64,000 nt of DNA, taken from Streptomyces sp. TN58 (GTDB lineage: Bacteria > Actinomycetota > Actinomycetes > Streptomycetales > Streptomycetaceae). A model generated the notes under the pieces. That model was not told where the DNA came from and made no database searches. It saw only the letters and a program-made list of their open reading frames with translations. Every line of letters begins with the position of its first letter. Position 1 is the stretch's first letter. The stretch is taken from contig NZ_CP018870.1 in NCBI RefSeq assembly GCF_001941845.1, positions 4,594,001 to 4,658,000 of the forward strand. Direction: 5' to 3'. Positions 52,642 through 60,904 of this stretch are shown piece after piece. Made by a program: the position numbers and the translations under genes.

Positions 52642-53343
52642 ATGAACTCACGCCAGCGCCGCGGCGTCATTCTGCTGATCCTGTCGGTCCTGTGCGCCCT
52701 GGGAGCCTTCGCCGGAGTCCTCGTGGTGATCGGCGACGTCAACTCCAAGGTCGGGTCCGAGGTCGTCGCCTACCGCGCCAAGGCGGACATAGTCCCGTAC
52801 AGCCCGCTGGCGGACAGCCAGTTCGAGGAGGTCAGGATCCCCGCGCGCTGGCTCTCCGGCACCGCCGTCACCGACCTCGCCGCCCTGAAGGACAAGATCG
52901 CGCTCACCACCCTGAAGAAGGGATCGCTGCTCCAGTCGGACATGTTCGTCGACCGGCCGCAGCTCCAGCCCGGCGAGCAGGAGATCGCCATCATGATCGA
53001 CGCGGCGACGGGAGTGGCCGGGAAGATCACCTCCGGCGCCAAGGTCAACATCATCGCCACCTTCAAGGGCGCCAAGGACACCGAACCCTCCCGCTCGGTG
53101 ATCATCGTCGCCAACGCCCGGGTCCTGGGCGTCGGCAAGCTCACCGCCCTGGAGAAGGACAGCGACCGCAAGGGCCCCTCCGAGGCCGTCCCGATCACCT
53201 TCGCCCTCAGCACCAAGGACACCCAGCGCGTCGCGTACGCCGAGTCCTTCGCGGAGCACGTGCGCCTCGCGCTGGTCGCCCCCGGCACCGACTCCGCGCC
53301 CTCCGCCGACGACCGTACGTACACCCTCGACGGGGACAGGTGA
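52642..53343 (+). CDS. cpaB: Flp pilus assembly protein CpaB/RcpC-like (SAF domain)
   Basis: This 233-residue protein has one N-terminal membrane helix (GVILLILSVLCALGAFAGVLVV, residues 8-29) and then a SAF domain outside (VVAYRAKADIVPYSPLADSQ, TALKKGSLL-like LTTLKKGSLLQSDMFVD). A second domain follows (about 110-220; IAIMIDAATGVAGKITSGAK, the typical RcpC/CpaB_C sequence). Homologues sit in the envelope around the growing Flp pilus. It starts 50 bp after the zinc-ribbon gene and eight bases before the CpaE-like gene, so it belongs to the operon. Confidence 0.87.
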   Translation: MNSRQRRGVILLILSVLCALGAFAGVLVVIGDVNSKVGSEVVAYRAKADIVPYSPLADSQFEEVRIPARWLSGTAVTDLAALKDKIALTTLKKGSLLQSDMFVDRPQLQPGEQEIAIMIDAATGVAGKITSGAKVNIIATFKGAKDTEPSRSVIIVANARVLGVGKLTALEKDSDRKGPSEAVPITFALSTKDTQRVAYAESFAEHVRLALVAPGTDSAPSADDRTYTLDGDR

Positions 53344-53350
53344 GGCCCGG

Positions 53351-54622
53351 ATGACCACGCGAATCCTCCCCGCCGTCGGCGACCCGGACGCCGCCCGCAT
53401 CTTCTCCACCCTGCTGAGCCAGCTCCCCTCGGCACAACCGGCGGATCCCGTCGCCGACTCGACCACCCTGCTGGACACCCTGGCCCGGCTCGCCGCGGAC
53501 TCCCTCGACGAACTCCCCGAGGTGGTCCTCGTACACGAGCGGATCGGTCCGGTGCCCGCCCTGGAACTCATCCGGGAGGTGGCCCTGCGCTTCCCGGCGG
53601 TGGGTGTCGTCCTGGTCTCCTCGGACGCCGGGCCCGCGCTCTTCTCCGCCGCCATGGACTCCGGCGCCCGGGGCCTGGTCGGCCTGCCGCTGTCCTACGA
53701 GGAACTGGCCGCCCGCGTCCAGGCCGCCGCCCAGTGGGCCGTCGGAGTCCGCCGCCACCTGGGCAGGGCCGCCGCCGACGCCGTCACCGGGCCGGGCGGA
53801 CGGGTGGTCACCGTCACCGGCGCCAAGGGCGGAGTGGGCACCACCTTCACCGCCGTCCAGTTCGCACTCGCCGCGGCCGCCTCGGGACGGCGTACCGCAC
53901 TGGTCGACATGGACCTCCAGGCCGGCGACGTGGGCTCGTACCTCGACGTGCAGTTCCGGCGCTCCATCGCCGACCTCGCCGGCATCCAGGACATCTCGCA
54001 GAGAGTCCTGCAGGACGCCGTGTACGAGGACCGCACCGGCCTGGCGCTGCTGCTCGCACCGGCCGACGGCGAACGCGGCGAGGAGGTCGACGACCGGGCC
54101 GCCCGCCACATCGTCGGCGCCCTGCGCACCCGCTACGAACTCGTCGTCGTCGACTGCGGGACCCAGGTCACCGGCGCCAACGCCGCCGCGGTCGAGATGG
54201 CCGACGTCGCCGTCCTGGTCACCACACCCGACGTGATCGCGGTACGGGCCACCAAGCGCATGGTCCGGATGTGGGAACGCCTCCAGGTCCGCAAGGCCGA
54301 GGACACCTCGGTGGTCGTCAACCGCTGGAGCAAGCACACCGAGATCCAGCCCGCCCTCATCGAGAAGATCACCAAGACCCGCGCCACCCGCACCCCCGTC
54401 CCGGCCGCCTTCAAGGAACTCCAGGCCGTGGTGGACGCCGGCCGCGTCCAGGACCTCGACAACCGGTCGACGGTCAAGCAGGCCCTGTGGACTCTCGCCG
54501 GCGAACTCGGCCTCCTGGCCCCCGCCCCCGACACGCCCGCCCCCTCGGGCTCCCCGGGCGGCGCCCTGACCCTGCGCGCCGCGGGCACGGTCTCCCGCCT
54601 GCGCCGCGGCCGGGAGGGCTGA
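53351..54622 (+). CDS. cpaE: Tad pilus localisation ATPase CpaE/TadZ-like
   Basis: This 423-residue protein has an N-terminal receiver-like domain without clear phosphorylation residues (about 1-130). A ParA/MinD-type ATPase follows with the deviant Walker A VTGAKGGVGTTFTAVQF (about 155-171). ALVDMDLQAGDVGSYLD is the Walker A' switch, and ELVVVDCGTQVTGANAA the Walker B region. CpaE/TadZ proteins place the pilus machine in the cell. The end is Pro/Ser-rich. It follows the SAF gene by seven bases and precedes the first TadE-like gene by three. Confidence 0.88.
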   Translation: MTTRILPAVGDPDAARIFSTLLSQLPSAQPADPVADSTTLLDTLARLAADSLDELPEVVLVHERIGPVPALELIREVALRFPAVGVVLVSSDAGPALFSAAMDSGARGLVGLPLSYEELAARVQAAAQWAVGVRRHLGRAAADAVTGPGGRVVTVTGAKGGVGTTFTAVQFALAAAASGRRTALVDMDLQAGDVGSYLDVQFRRSIADLAGIQDISQRVLQDAVYEDRTGLALLLAPADGERGEEVDDRAARHIVGALRTRYELVVVDCGTQVTGANAAAVEMADVAVLVTTPDVIAVRATKRMVRMWERLQVRKAEDTSVVVNRWSKHTEIQPALIEKITKTRATRTPVPAAFKELQAVVDAGRVQDLDNRSTVKQALWTLAGELGLLAPAPDTPAPSGSPGGALTLRAAGTVSRLRRGREG

Positions 54623-54625
54623 CGG

Positions 54626-55012
54626 ATGCCCGCGGGAAGAGCGGTCGGGGGCGAGCGGGGCCGCCGGGGCGACCGGGGCCAGGTGGCGATCGAGTTCGTC
54701 GGCACGGTCCCGCTGATCCTGCTCCTGGTGGCGGCGGTCTGGGAGTGCGTCCTGATCGGCTACGCCTTCTCCCTGGCGGGCAACGCGGCGGACGAGGCGG
54801 CCAGGGCGGGGGCGGTGCACGGGCCCCAGGCCTGCCAGGCGGCCGCGCAGGAGCACATCGGGGCCGCCTGGGGACCCAAGGCCGTCTGCGTGCGGTCCGG
54901 CGACATCATGCGGGCGAAGGTCACCCTCGGCGTGCCGGTCTTCTTCCCCGGCCTCGACTTCGGCGAGATCGACGCCACCGGCGGCGCGGCACTGGAGAAG
55001 GAGGCCGAGTGA
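54626..55012 (+). CDS. TadE-like pseudopilin (first)
   Basis: This 128-residue protein has a basic N-terminus ending RRGDRGQVAIEFVGTVPLIL, then one membrane helix (VPLILLLVAAVWECVLIGYAF) and an outside domain with two cysteines (HGPQACQAA and KAVCVRSG). The D-R-G-Q-x-A-x-E-F pattern is the TadE/TadG prepilin cleavage and helix motif. It is one of two TadE-like genes in tandem and probably forms a minor subunit of the pilus. Confidence 0.85.
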   Translation: MPAGRAVGGERGRRGDRGQVAIEFVGTVPLILLLVAAVWECVLIGYAFSLAGNAADEAARAGAVHGPQACQAAAQEHIGAAWGPKAVCVRSGDIMRAKVTLGVPVFFPGLDFGEIDATGGAALEKEAE

Positions 55013-55013
55013 G

Positions 55014-55382
55014 ATGAGGCGGCGCATCCGTTCCGACCGGGGCCAAGTCGCCCTGGAGTACATCGGCTTCATACCGATCCTGCTGTTCGTAGCCCTGTGC
55101 GGCATCCAGCTCGGCTGGGTCGCGTACGTGCACGAGCAGGCGGACACGGCCGCCCGTACGGCCGCACGCGTGGAGGCCCAGCACCGGGGCCGGGGCGAGG
55201 CGGCGGGGGTGGCGGCCGTGAGGGAGGGGATCGGCGCTGACGTCCGCGTGACCAGGACCGGCGACGCGATCACAGCCGTCGCTGTCATCCCCGTCAACTC
55301 GATCATTCCCGGGCTGAACCCCGAACCGGCCAAGGCCACAGCCGTCATGCCCGACGACGACCCGGAGGAGACCGGACCATGA
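55014..55382 (+). CDS. TadE-like pseudopilin (second)
   Basis: This 122-residue protein starts one base after the previous stop. RIRSDRGQVALEYIGFIPIL gives the same prepilin motif with a Glu-Tyr as in Flp pilins, followed by the helix ILLFVALCGIQLGWVAYVHE. The rest is a small outside domain (TGDAITAVAVIPVNSIIPGL). It overlaps the TadA gene by four bases. The shared motif and tandem arrangement suggest a duplicated minor pilin. Confidence 0.85.
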   Translation: MRRRIRSDRGQVALEYIGFIPILLFVALCGIQLGWVAYVHEQADTAARTAARVEAQHRGRGEAAGVAAVREGIGADVRVTRTGDAITAVAVIPVNSIIPGLNPEPAKATAVMPDDDPEETGP

Positions 55383-56728
55383 GCCTGCGTTCCCGGGTCA
55401 GCACCCCCGACGACCGCCACAGCCCCCGAGAGGACGGCCGGCTGGTCTCCTCCTACCGCGCCAAGCTGCTGGAGGAGATCGACCTCGCCGAGATGTCCGC
55501 GCTCGCGCCCGCCGAGCGCCGGGCGCGCCTGGAACGCGTACTCGGGCACATCATCAGCCGCGAGGGCCCCGTCCTGTCCACCGTCGAACGCGCGCAGCTC
55601 ATCCGCCGCGTCGTCGACGAGGCCCTCGGCCTCGGCGTACTCGAACCGCTCCTCGAAGACGCCTCCATCTCCGAGATCATGGTCAACGGCCCCGACCAGA
55701 TCTTCGTCGAGAGGGCCGGCCGCGTCGAACAGCTCCCGCTCCGCTTCGCCTCGCACGAACAGCTCATGCAGACCATCGAGCGCATCGTCTCGACCGTCAA
55801 CCGCCGCGTCGACGAGGCCAATCCCATGGTCGACGCGCGCCTGCCGAGCGGCGAGCGCGTCAACGTCATCATCCCGCCGCTCTCCCTGACCGGCGCCACC
55901 CTCACCATCCGCCGCTTCCCCCGCGCCTTCACCCTGCACGAGATGATCGCCCTCGGCTCCCTCGACGAGCAGATGCTCCTGCTGCTGTCCGGGCTGGTGC
56001 AGGCGAAGATGAACGTGATCGTCTCCGGCGCCACCGGCACCGGCAAGACCACCCTCCTCAACGCCCTCTCCGGCCTGATCCCGGAGGGCGAGCGCATCAT
56101 CACCATCGAGGACTCCGCCGAACTCCAGCTCCAGCAGGCCCACGTCATCCGCCTGGAATCCCGGCCCGCGAACGTGGAGGGCAAGGGCCGGATCACCATC
56201 CGCGACCTCGTACGCAACTCCCTGCGCATGCGCCCCGACCGCATCATCGTCGGCGAGGTCCGCGGCGGCGAGACCCTCGACATGCTCCAGGCCATGTCCA
56301 CCGGCCACGACGGCTCGCTGGCAACCGTCCACGCCAACAGCTCCTCCGACGCCCTCACGCGCCTGCAGACCCTGGCCTCCATGTCGGAGGTCGAGATCCC
56401 CTTCGAAGCACTCCAGGACCAGATCAACAGCGCCGTCAACGTCATCGTCCAGCTGACGCGCTTCGGCGACGGCTCGCGCCGCATCACGGAGATCTCCATC
56501 CTCGAATCACACGGCCGCGAACCCTTCCGGATCACCACCGTCTGCCGTTTCGTCGCCCATCCCATGGGGCCGGACGGCCGCGTCCACGGCTTCTTCGAGT
56601 ACCGCCCGCTGCCCCGCCGCATCGCCGAACGCCTCTACATGAACAACCAGCCCATCCCGCAGGCCTTCGGCGTCGCCCTGCCGGACGACCCGCTCACCAC
56701 CCCGCACATCACACGGACCGCCCTGTGA
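55379..56728 (+). CDS. cpaF: Flp pilus secretion ATPase TadA/CpaF
   Basis: This 449-residue VirB11/PilT-type ATPase drives pilus assembly from the cytosolic face of the membrane. It has Walker A GATGTGKT (217-224), the Asp box ITIEDSAELQ (241-250), Walker B RIIVGEVRGGE (288-298) and the His box GSLATVHANS (312-321). The N-terminal part (about 60-180, DASISEIMVNGPDQIFVERA) is the usual N1 domain. All catalytic residues are intact. It overlaps both neighbours by four bases, showing tight translational coupling. Confidence 0.95.
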   Translation: MSLRSRVSTPDDRHSPREDGRLVSSYRAKLLEEIDLAEMSALAPAERRARLERVLGHIISREGPVLSTVERAQLIRRVVDEALGLGVLEPLLEDASISEIMVNGPDQIFVERAGRVEQLPLRFASHEQLMQTIERIVSTVNRRVDEANPMVDARLPSGERVNVIIPPLSLTGATLTIRRFPRAFTLHEMIALGSLDEQMLLLLSGLVQAKMNVIVSGATGTGKTTLLNALSGLIPEGERIITIEDSAELQLQQAHVIRLESRPANVEGKGRITIRDLVRNSLRMRPDRIIVGEVRGGETLDMLQAMSTGHDGSLATVHANSSSDALTRLQTLASMSEVEIPFEALQDQINSAVNVIVQLTRFGDGSRRITEISILESHGREPFRITTVCRFVAHPMGPDGRVHGFFEYRPLPRRIAERLYMNNQPIPQAFGVALPDDPLTTPHITRTAL

Positions 56729-57663
56729 ACCCACTGATCCTCCTCACCCTCGGCATCACGCTGCTGGCCTGCGTGCTCGCGGTCGTCGGCCTCCAGGCGT
56801 ACGCGGCCGGCCGCGCCCAGCACGCCGCCCTCGTCGAACGCCTCTCGGCGAGCGGCGCACCCGAACCGCTCGGCCGCGCACGCCGCTTCCGGAAGATCGA
56901 CCGCCGACTGCGGAAGACGAAGCTCGGCCGGCGCATCGAGCAGAAGCTGGCGACGACCGGCCTGGACCTCACACCCGGCGAGTTCCTCGTCTACATGCTC
57001 GCCTCCGTCGCGGGCGTCTGGCTCATCGCCTCGTCCCTCCTCGCGCCCTTCTTCGGACCGGTCGCCGGCCTCATCGGCGGCTGGGCGGCGAACGCCTTCC
57101 TGAACTGGCAGCGGGCACGGCGTACGGAGCGCTTCATCAACCAGCTGCCCGACCTGGCCCGCATCCTCGCCAACGCCACGCAGGCCGGGCTGGCCCTGCG
57201 TACCGCCATCGGCATCGCGGCGGAGGAACTGGAAGCGCCGGCCGGCGAGGAACTGGCCCGGGTCGCCGACCGCCTCGCCGTGGGCCACTCCATCGAGGAA
57301 TCCCTCGGGGAACTCACCGAACGCCTGCCGTCGCGCGAACTCGTCGTCCTCGTCTCCACCCTCGTGCTGTCGGCCCGCGCGGGCGGCGCGATCGTGGACA
57401 GCCTGCGCAACCTGACGGTGACGCTGGAGCAGCGCAAGGAGACCCGCCGCGAGATCCGCACCCAGCTGTCCCAGGTCACGGTGACGGCCTACCTGGTCCC
57501 CGCCATCGGGCTCGGCTCGCTGCTGCTCGTCGACATGATGATGCCGGGCGCGCTGGACCGGATGACGGGCGCGTTCCTCGGGCAGACGGCCGTCCTCGTC
57601 GCCCTCGGCCTCTTCGCGCTCGGCTTCGTCCTCATCCGCCGCCTCTCGAAGATCGACGTGTGA
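56725..57663 (+). CDS. tadB: Flp pilus assembly membrane protein TadB
   Basis: This 312-residue protein is one of the two platform proteins of the Tad machine. It has a short N-terminal membrane helix (LILLTLGITLLACVLAVVGL), a pair near residues 95-125 (VYMLASVAGVWLIASSLLAP, FFGPVAGLIGGWAAN) and a C-terminal pair. The T2SS-F domain with RTERFINQLPDLARILANAT and ARAGGAIVDSLRNLTVTLEQ lies between them. GTG overlaps the TadA stop as GTGA. It works with TadC to transmit ATPase movement to pilins. Confidence 0.93.
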   Translation: MNPLILLTLGITLLACVLAVVGLQAYAAGRAQHAALVERLSASGAPEPLGRARRFRKIDRRLRKTKLGRRIEQKLATTGLDLTPGEFLVYMLASVAGVWLIASSLLAPFFGPVAGLIGGWAANAFLNWQRARRTERFINQLPDLARILANATQAGLALRTAIGIAAEELEAPAGEELARVADRLAVGHSIEESLGELTERLPSRELVVLVSTLVLSARAGGAIVDSLRNLTVTLEQRKETRREIRTQLSQVTVTAYLVPAIGLGSLLLVDMMMPGALDRMTGAFLGQTAVLVALGLFALGFVLIRRLSKIDV

Positions 57664-57679
57664 GGGGGCGGACGGGACG

Positions 57680-58573
57680 ATGACCGCACTCCTCCTCGCC
57701 CTCGCCGTGAGCCTTTCCGTCTTCGGGGCCTTCCACGGCATCCGCCTCTACCGGGCGGACGTGAAGCTCCCCTCCGACCTGGCCCTGGCCCTGGAGGTCG
57801 GGGCGACCCGTACGACGGCGGTCGGATCGCTGGTCGACCGCATCGGCATCCGCTGGGCGCCGCTGGTCCTGCGCGCGATGGGCGCCGCCCGGGTGGCCCG
57901 CAAGCGCCGGCAGATCGACATGGCGGGCAACCCGGCCGGCCTGACGATCGACCGGTACGCGGCCCGGCGTGCGGTGTACGGGGTACTGGGCGCCGCGGGC
58001 GCCTTCTCCATGCTGGTCAACGGCCAGCTGGTCGCGGCCCTGCTGATGGTGGCGTTCGGCCTGTTCTGGATCGAGGTCGGCCTGTGGTCGGCCATCCGGG
58101 TCCGCCGCGACCACATCGAGCGGACGCTGCCGGACTTTCTGGACGTGCTCGCCGTGGTGGTGAGCGCGGGGCTGGGCTTCCGGCAGGCGCTGGACCGGGT
58201 GGCCGGCAAGTACGAGGGGCCGTGGGCGGACGAGGTCCGCATCACGCTCCAGCAGATGGACATGGGTGTCAGCCGCCGGCAGGCCTTCGACGAACTGCGG
58301 CGGCGCAACGACAGCGAGCAGGTCGCGCAGTTCGTGACCGCCCTCCAGCAGGGCGAGGAGCTGGGCTCCCCGATCGTCGACACGCTGATCGCGATCGCCG
58401 AGGACATGCGCCGTACGGACGCCCAGAACGCCCGCCGGCGGGCGGCGCGGGCCGTGCCGAAGGCGACGTTCGCGGTGACGATGTTCATGCTGCCGGGCAC
58501 GCTCATCCTCCTCGTGTGCGGCTTCGTGTACGGCGCGAACGTCGACTTCGGCGCGCTGTTCGGGGGTGGCTGA
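57680..58573 (+). CDS. tadC: Flp pilus assembly membrane protein TadC
   Basis: This 297-residue protein is the partner of TadB. It has an N-terminal helix, a pair in the middle (GVLGAAGAFSMLVNGQLVAA, LLMVAFGLFWIEVGLWSAI) and a C-terminal one (ATFAVTMFMLPGTLILLVCG). The T2SS-F cytosolic domain has TLPDFLDVLAVVVSAGLGFR and the conserved GEELGSPIVDTLIAIAEDMR. The gene begins 16 bp after tadB. Its order after TadB is standard for Tad loci. Confidence 0.93.
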   Translation: MTALLLALAVSLSVFGAFHGIRLYRADVKLPSDLALALEVGATRTTAVGSLVDRIGIRWAPLVLRAMGAARVARKRRQIDMAGNPAGLTIDRYAARRAVYGVLGAAGAFSMLVNGQLVAALLMVAFGLFWIEVGLWSAIRVRRDHIERTLPDFLDVLAVVVSAGLGFRQALDRVAGKYEGPWADEVRITLQQMDMGVSRRQAFDELRRRNDSEQVAQFVTALQQGEELGSPIVDTLIAIAEDMRRTDAQNARRRAARAVPKATFAVTMFMLPGTLILLVCGFVYGANVDFGALFGGG

Positions 58574-58576
58574 GCG

Positions 58577-59263
58577 ATGGCGCGGCTGAGCGTGCTCATC
58601 GCCGACGGGAACCCGGTCATCAGGGCCGGCCTCGCGGCCATCCTGGGCGCGGCCGGTGACGTGGACGTGACGGCCCAGGCCGCGGACGGCCGCGAGGCGC
58701 TGAGCCTGACCCGCCGGCACGCGCCGGACGTGGTCCTGCTGGACGTCCGGATGCCGGGGGTGGACGGGATCTCGGCGCTGCCGCACCTGGTGCAGCTGGC
58801 GCCCGTACTGATGCTGACGTACAGCAGGGAGGCCGACATCGTCCGCGAGGCCCTGCTGCTGGGCGCCGGCGGCTACCTCGTACACGGCGAGTTCACGGCC
58901 GACGACCTGGTCAGGGCCGTCCACGACGCCCCCCTGGGCCGCCCCCACTTCACGCCGACGGCGGCGAGCGCCCTGCTGGCGGAACTCCGCGCCTCTTCGC
59001 ATCCGCAACGCGATGTGGCACAGTCGTCCGAGCGGATGCACAACTCGGTCGACTTCGGGCTCAGTTCGCGTGAGGTGGAGATCATGGATCTGATCGCGTC
59101 CGGGATGAGCAACCAGCAGATCGCCGCCGCCTGCTTCATCAGCGAGAAGACGGTCAAGAACCACATCAACCGCATCTTCGCGAAGCTCCGGAGCGCCACG
59201 CGCAGCGAGGCGATAGCCCGCTGGCTGGGAACCGCCCGTCCAGGAGTGACCGGTCATGGGTAG
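58577..59263 (+). CDS. LuxR-type response regulator with atypical receiver
   Basis: This 228-residue protein has a receiver domain (1-120) and a NarL-type helix-turn-helix (GLSSREVEIMDLIASGMSNQ and EKTVKNHINRIFAKLRS, about 155-205). Asp 56 in LLDVRMP, the normal phosphorylation site, is present. The acidic pair near the N-terminus is only ADGNP (Asp 10, Gly 11), and the conserved Lys after strand 5 is His 103 in GGYLVHGEF. These changes suggest it is not controlled by ordinary phosphorylation. No histidine kinase gene is nearby. It lies inside the Tad operon, three bases after tadC, and probably regulates the pilus genes. Confidence 0.88.
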   Translation: MARLSVLIADGNPVIRAGLAAILGAAGDVDVTAQAADGREALSLTRRHAPDVVLLDVRMPGVDGISALPHLVQLAPVLMLTYSREADIVREALLLGAGGYLVHGEFTADDLVRAVHDAPLGRPHFTPTAASALLAELRASSHPQRDVAQSSERMHNSVDFGLSSREVEIMDLIASGMSNQQIAAACFISEKTVKNHINRIFAKLRSATRSEAIARWLGTARPGVTGHG

Positions 59264-59373
59264 ACGGAGTGCGCAGTGGGTCCGTAATTGGGTCCCGGGA
59301 CCCTTGGTCACGACCGGTGACTCGCCGTACCGTCCGCAGATCGACACCGGTACCGGCCCGGGAGGGAACCCCC

Positions 59374-59619
59374 ATGTCACAGAACACGCTGCTGAAGGCC
59401 GCCGTGGAGGCGCGGATCAGGGTGAACGGATGGGCGGACACGGCGGTGACGAGGCTCCGCAGCCGCCACGCCCAACGGGACCGCGGTCAGACGGCCTTCG
59501 AGTACCTGGGCATCATCCTGGTGGTGATCGTGATCGTCGGCGCGATCGTCGGCTCCGGTGTCGGGACAGAGATCACCACGCGGATCAAGCAGGCGGTGAA
59601 GGACATCAAAGCCGGCTGA
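59374..59619 (+). CDS. flp: Flp-type major pilin
   Basis: This 81-residue protein is the structural pilin. A basic leader (ARIRVNGWADTAVTRLRSRH) ends in RDRGQTAFEYLG, with the Flp prepilin signature Gly|QTAFEY where the cut is expected after Gly. The helix IILVVIVIVGAIVGSGVG and a short tail (TRIKQAVKDIKAG) follow. The leader of about 45 residues is long for Flp. ATG 59374 follows GGGAGGG (59360-59366), the best ribosome site in the locus, in line with a highly made product. A prepilin peptidase is not in the window. Confidence 0.9.
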   Translation: MSQNTLLKAAVEARIRVNGWADTAVTRLRSRHAQRDRGQTAFEYLGIILVVIVIVGAIVGSGVGTEITTRIKQAVKDIKAG

Positions 59620-60275
59620 TGACGTCGCTTGAACGGCGAACGGCCGACCGTGGCCAGGCCTTTCCCATCTACGTCGTCGTGGTGGCGGGTCTGCTCTTTG
59701 CCGCGCTCGCCTTCTTCGTCGTCGGCCAGGCTTCCGTCAAGCGAAGCGACGCCCAGGGTGCTGCGGACGCCGCAGCTCTGGCTGCCGGGCGGGCGGTCAG
59801 GGACGATGTGCTGCTGGGTCTCGACCTGGCCGCGCTGACATCTGGCGACTGGGAGAAGATCCTCGGAGGGAAGGCCTTCGCGGTCGGCGAAGCATGTGGC
59901 GAGGCCACCGCCTTCGCAGCGAAAAACGACGCGACAGTGACGTCATGTGATCCCGCAGGCCCCAGGTTCACCGTCACGGTGGAGACCCGGGGAGCAGTTG
60001 GTCAATCCGTGATTCCCGGGACCGAGAGCATGCACGCGACTGCAACAGCCACAGCTTTGATAAAGCCGAAGTGCCACCTGGGTGCGGCATCCACTCCAAC
60101 GCCCACCGCTAGCCCCACCACGCCAGGGGAGGGCGGCTCGACGGCCCCGCCGACGCCTACTCCGCCAACGGTGACTTTCGCTTGCGGCGGGGATCTGATC
60201 AAGCTCGACCCGCTCAAGCCCGGCTCGCTCAGCGGATTGACCAAGAAACTGTTCAGCGTGCGACTCGTCGGCTGA
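59619..60275 (+). CDS. TadG-like protein with Pro-rich outside domain
   Basis: This 218-residue protein starts in a TGATG overlap with the pilin stop. LERRTADRGQAFPIYVVVVA leads into the helix LLFAALAFFVVGQASVKRSD, typical of TadE/TadG proteins. The outside part contains a first domain with two cysteines and a Pro/Thr-rich hinge (ASTPTPTASPTTPGEGGSTA) before a short C-terminal segment. It is likely a minor pilin or stalk exposed on the surface. Local base use is less G+C-biased than in the upstream Tad genes. Confidence 0.8.
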   Translation: MTSLERRTADRGQAFPIYVVVVAGLLFAALAFFVVGQASVKRSDAQGAADAAALAAGRAVRDDVLLGLDLAALTSGDWEKILGGKAFAVGEACGEATAFAAKNDATVTSCDPAGPRFTVTVETRGAVGQSVIPGTESMHATATATALIKPKCHLGAASTPTPTASPTTPGEGGSTAPPTPTPPTVTFACGGDLIKLDPLKPGSLSGLTKKLFSVRLVG

Positions 60276-60306
60276 CGGGGACCGAGAGACAAGGAAGCGT
60301 TCACAG

Positions 60307-60900
60307 ATGAGCATGCGGCGCATGGTGAAGGTCCGCGGGGGAGCGGCTGTTGCGGGTGCGGCGGTCGTGATCCTCATGCTGGCCGGGTGTGGTGGCAATG
60401 GCGCAGACAACAAGCCGAAGGGGGAGCCGAAGCCTTCAGCTCCCCAGTCTCAGGGATCAGGAGCGCAGAACCCGGCGCCGAGCGGGAGCCAGGGTTCCGA
60501 ACCGACCGCAGTGATCGCCACCGTGAACGGAGCGAGTGGTATGACACTGGTAGTCAACTCATTGCAGCGCGACCCGGGTGGGTTCCTGACGGTCAACGGT
60601 CAGATCAAGAACACGGGCAGCCAGTCCTTCACCGGTACTTCGGCGTGGCGGGGAATCGAACTGAAGGGCAGCGGAGAGTCCGTGGCCGGGGCCACGCTTG
60701 TCGACAAGGCGGGCAAGAAGCGCTACTACGTACTGCGGGACACCGAAGCGCGCTGCCTGTGCACCACGGGGATTTCGAGCGTCGACCCCGGTCAGGTGGT
60801 TCCGTTCTTTGCACAGTTCCCTGCGCCGCCGACCTCGACCACAGAGGTGGAGTTCAGCCTGCCCACCTTTGCCACGGCCACCGTCAAAATCTCGGGGTGA
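60307..60900 (+). CDS. Lipoprotein of unknown function in the Tad locus
   Basis: This 197-residue lipoprotein has a hydrophobic signal ending in the lipobox LAGC (Cys near residue 28). A Gly/Ser/Pro-rich flexible linker follows (PKPSAPQSQGSGAQNPAPSG), then a beta-sandwich-like domain (SGMTLVVNSLQRDPGGFLTV, GQIKNTGSQSFTGTSAW, VDPGQVVPFFAQFPAPPTST) with one Cys pair (RCLCTTG). The beta domain resembles small Ig-like envelope domains. It is followed by the OmpA-domain gene, with only four bases between them. Together they probably act at the cell wall near the pilus. Confidence 0.8.
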   Translation: MSMRRMVKVRGGAAVAGAAVVILMLAGCGGNGADNKPKGEPKPSAPQSQGSGAQNPAPSGSQGSEPTAVIATVNGASGMTLVVNSLQRDPGGFLTVNGQIKNTGSQSFTGTSAWRGIELKGSGESVAGATLVDKAGKKRYYVLRDTEARCLCTTGISSVDPGQVVPFFAQFPAPPTSTTEVEFSLPTFATATVKISG

Positions 60901-60904
60901 CCCC

